From Atopobium sp. (lineage in GTDB: Bacteria; Actinomycetota; Coriobacteriia; Coriobacteriales; Atopobiaceae), in the NCBI GenBank assembly GCA_018376005.1, contig JAHACE010000061.1, forward strand, positions 1 through 7,147: DNA of 7,147 bases, given 5' to 3'. Below the pieces are notes generated by a model. That model worked only from the letters and a program-made list of their open reading frames with translations. It was not told where the DNA came from and did not search any database. The position numbers were made by a program, and so were the translations under genes. This document shows positions 5,131-7,147 of this stretch, one piece after another; the first letter of the stretch is position 1, and every line of letters starts with the position of its first letter.

Positions 5131-6451
5131 ATGGCACAAGACTCGTTTGAGATGAATCCTACGCAATTGACGGCCCTAGAGAACGCCTCTATGCCACAAG
5201 ATTCTGATGCCGAGTTTTCCATTCTTTCTGCAATGATTCTTTCGGAAGAAATCAGAGGAGAGTGCCTCATTAGGCTTTCTTCCGAGGATTTCTATATTCC
5301 ATCCAATCAAATTATTTTTGAGGCAATTAAGTCGCTGTTTGACAATAACAAGCCAGTAGACGTCATTTCGCTTGCAGATCACCTTAAGAGTAACGGCAAG
5401 TTTGAGCGCGCTGGAGGAGCTGTCCGTTTAGCAGAGCTTGGAAACAACCCACTTGCTATGGTTGGTTGGGAAAACCACGCTCATTTTTGATGTAACCAAC
5501 AGAGATGTTCAGCAGTCTGAGCAGGGCATTGAAGACATTATGACTGATCTCTTTGAAGAGCTTCAGCAAAATGCTGGCAAAGATGCTTCAGAGTTGGGTG
5601 TCCAAACAGGATTTGCAACCCTAGATAACCTCTTCCAAGGTCTTCGTCCTGGTCAGATGGTTGTTATTGGTGCTCGCCCTGGTGTTGGTAAGACCTCTTT
5701 TGCTCTCAGCATGGCCTATAACGCCGCAGTTTCCGGTGCAACTGTTGCGCTCTTCTCGCTTGAGATGAGCAAGATTGAGATTGCGCAGAGACTGTTGGCT
5801 TCTGAATCAAAGGTTGATTTGCAGACCATCCGTTCTTCCAACATCAGAAATGAGCAGTGGCCTACCCTTCTGGAGGCAGCAGAGCGCATTTCTCGTCTTA
5901 AAATCATCGTTGATGATACTCCGGGCACAACAGTCACAGAAATCCGCGCAAAAGCCCGCAGAATGCTTAATAAGGCCGAGAAGGGCGTCATTATCATCGA
6001 CTACCTTCAGCTGCTTTCTCCACCAGCCGAGAAGGGCCGTGCGGACAGTCGTGCAACTGAGGTTTCCGAGATGTCTCGTGGCATTAAGATTATGGCTAAA
6101 GACCTCAAGGCACCTGTTATTGCACTCTCTCAGCTTAACCGTACGCTTGAGAACAGAAACGGCAAGCGTCCACAGCTCTCTGACCTGCGTGAGTCCGGCG
6201 CAATCGAGCAGGATGCAGATATTGTTTTGCTGCTTGACCGCTCACTGAGCGATGAAGAAGCCGCACGCGATGACCGTCCTGATAAAGACGTTACCAACAT
6301 CATTGTTGCAAAGAACCGTGCAGGTGCTCTGAGGGATGTTCCTGTTATGTTTATGCCAACATCCACCAAGTTTGTTGAGATCTACCAGGGAAATAATTAC
6401 TCAGAAAGTGAAGCCGCTCAGTACGCCGCAATGGCAAACCCTGCGCATTAA
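5131..6451 (+). pseudogene. dnaB: replicative DNA helicase DnaB, internal deletion and frameshift
   Basis: DnaB is the hexameric 5'-3' helicase at replication forks. The start is taken as ATG 5131 (MAQDSFEMN), with ggaaaag just before; a TTG at 5119 is less likely. The first frame gives 119 residues, the N-terminal domain (MPQDSDAEFSILSAMILSEE, then VDVISLADHL and AGGAVRLAELGNN), and stops at 5488-5490. From about 5480 the next frame continues with LIFDVTNRDV and a full RecA-like domain: Walker A GARPGVGKTS (5669-5698), Walker B VIIIDYLQLL (5987-6016), SQLNR, LSDLRESGAIEQDADIVLLLDR and KNRAG. Aligned by memory to E. coli DnaB, about 40 residues of linker are missing; frame arithmetic makes the loss 2 mod 3, near 116-122 nt. 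As read, no functional DnaB is made. An assembly error is likelier than a true null. Confidence 0.9.
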
Positions 6452-6509
6452 TCGTTTCTTATGTGTGACAAAACCTCTGCGCTGCTGTGCTTTTGCGAGC
6501 GGTATTAGA

Positions 6510-6515
6510 TATACT
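6510..6515 (+). promoter_or_regulatory. -10 box of a purA promoter
   Basis: TATACT is followed by a leader of about 70 nt before the purA ATG at 6593. The -35 area (about 6486-6492) is poor. As no terminator is seen after dnaB, purA may also be reached by readthrough from dnaB. Confidence 0.4.
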
Positions 6516-6521
6516 TATGAA

Positions 6522-6541
6522 GCAACCCCTAAAGAGGTTGC
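6522..6541 (+). repeat. hairpin in the purA leader
   Basis: GCAACC (6522-6527) and GGTTGC (6536-6541) form a 6-bp stem with an 8-nt loop, beginning where transcription from the TATACT box would start. It could protect the 5' end of the message. I see no conserved purine-riboswitch features (three-way junction with conserved loops), so it is not called a riboswitch. Confidence 0.45.
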
Positions 6542-6592
6542 AACCGTCATGTAATGGTCGTGTTTGTAGATAGCTGCGATAGGGGAGAACTT

Positions 6593-7147
6593 ATGCCAGC
6601 TTCCGTACTTGTTGGTGCTCAGTGGGGAGACGAGGGTAAGGGTAAAGTTACCGACCTCATTTCCGGAGATTTTGACGTTGTTTGCCGTTACGCAGGTGGT
6701 GCAAATGCAGGCCACACGGTAATTGCTGGAGACACAAAGCTTGCCCTTATCACAAAGATCTCGATGGCGTGCATGAGAAAAAGCTGGGCAAGAATCTTAT
6801 TGGTACCACCAAGCGCGGTGTCGGTCCAACGTATATGGATAAGATGAACCGCACTGGCCTGCGTATTCAGGACATGCTTGACGAGAAGATCTTCCGCAAG
6901 AAGCTTGAAGCCGCACTTGAGTACACCAATCCAATCTTGAGTCTTGTGTATGGTCTTCCAACCTATACCGTTGACCAGATTTGCGAGACCTACCTGCCTT
7001 ATGCAGATCGTATTCGTCCTTACATTGTTGAGTCTTCTCTCTTCCTCAATGAAGAGCTTGAGGCAGGCAAGAACATTCTCTTTGAGGGTGCTCAGGCAAC
7101 CATGCTTGATATTGACCACGGCACCTATCCATTTGTTACCTCTTCTA
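6593..7147 (+). pseudogene. purA: adenylosuccinate synthetase, internal deletion and frameshift, 3' end outside window
   Basis: PurA joins IMP and aspartate using GTP, the first committed step to AMP. The start is ATG 6593, after aggggag (6581-6587); an in-frame ATG at 6554 would add non-homologous residues. The first frame shows the family start: VLVGAQWGDEGKGKVTDL with the catalytic Asp of WGDEGKGK, then GGANAGHTV with the catalytic His, ending at KLALI. From about 6745 the next frame reads PYHKDLDGVHEKKLGKNLIGTTKRGVGPTYMDK, then FEGAQATMLDIDHGTYPFVTSS up to the window edge. Relative to E. coli PurA about 55 residues are lost, including the SGIL...IGNGVV segment; frame arithmetic gives a loss of 1 mod 3. 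The first frame stops at 6845-6847. As read the enzyme would be inactive. Confidence 0.9.

Noticed and set aside
5438..5490. Split dnaB as a natural two-gene arrangement or programmed frameshift
   Set aside because: About 40 conserved-region residues are absent, so frameshifting alone would not restore DnaB. The second frame's N-terminus (METTHLLWLVG) is only the first frame's DNA read out of phase, and no slippery site with structure is seen.
5669..6400. Intein in DnaB
   Set aside because: DnaB is a frequent intein host, but the Walker A, Walker B and later motifs are contiguous with normal spacing; the lesion is a loss, not an insertion.
6510..6592. Purine riboswitch before purA
   Set aside because: Only one short hairpin is visible and the leader is about 70 nt without the conserved three-way junction.
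1..7147. CRISPR array, insertion sequence, prophage or defence island
   Set aside because: No regularly spaced repeats, transposase or terminal inverted repeats were found. Although tRNA genes can be attachment sites, the DNA following them is ordinary and no integrase is present.

Overview
The window looks like chromosomal core DNA from a low-to-mid GC actinobacterium, most likely of the class Coriobacteriia (Atopobium/Lancefieldella-like). This rests on gene order, on the flavour of the proteins (a DUF4013 membrane protein with an Ala/Pro tail, a DUF2232 protein between rpsR and rplI, an SSB ending DADIPF) and on moderate GC with AT-rich spacers. The genus is inference from memory of such proteins, not a database result.

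Layout, all on the + strand. (1) 1-255: two tRNA-Ser genes, anticodons GGA and CGA, separated by a GC-rich hairpin, with a TATACT box before the first. (2) 375-1571: a DUF4013-type polytopic membrane protein with a roughly 100-residue Ala/Pro tail, closed by a good intrinsic terminator. (3) 1786-4630: promoter, leader hairpin and the cluster rpsF (S6) - ssb - rpsR (S18) - DUF2232 membrane protein - rplI (L9), with gaps of 32-52 nt, each holding a short inverted repeat. (4) 4631-5130: a 500-nt AT-rich gene-free stretch with a perfect 20-nt palindrome, a very strong terminator, and repeats that may be regulatory sites or a leader for dnaB. (5) 5131-6451: dnaB, the replicative helicase, broken in frame. 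(6) 6593-7147: purA, adenylosuccinate synthetase, also broken in frame and cut by the window end.

The genes form the familiar ribosome/replication block: S6 and S18 bind 16S rRNA together, SSB coats single-stranded DNA at the fork, L9 is on the large subunit, DnaB unwinds the fork and PurA makes the adenylate precursor.

The most notable observation is not a new system but damage. dnaB and purA each lack an internal block (by comparison with E. coli about 40 and 55 residues), with a frame change at a junction where both frames read sensibly across the same few bases. The Ala/Pro tail of the first protein also shifts frame, by what looks like one missing base, exactly at the end of a 25-nt direct repeat. 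Loss of dnaB should be lethal, so collapse of short repeats during assembly is the leading explanation. Genuine deletion in a strain carrying another dnaB copy is the alternative. I found no CRISPR array, insertion sequence, phage gene, toxin-antitoxin pair or defence system.
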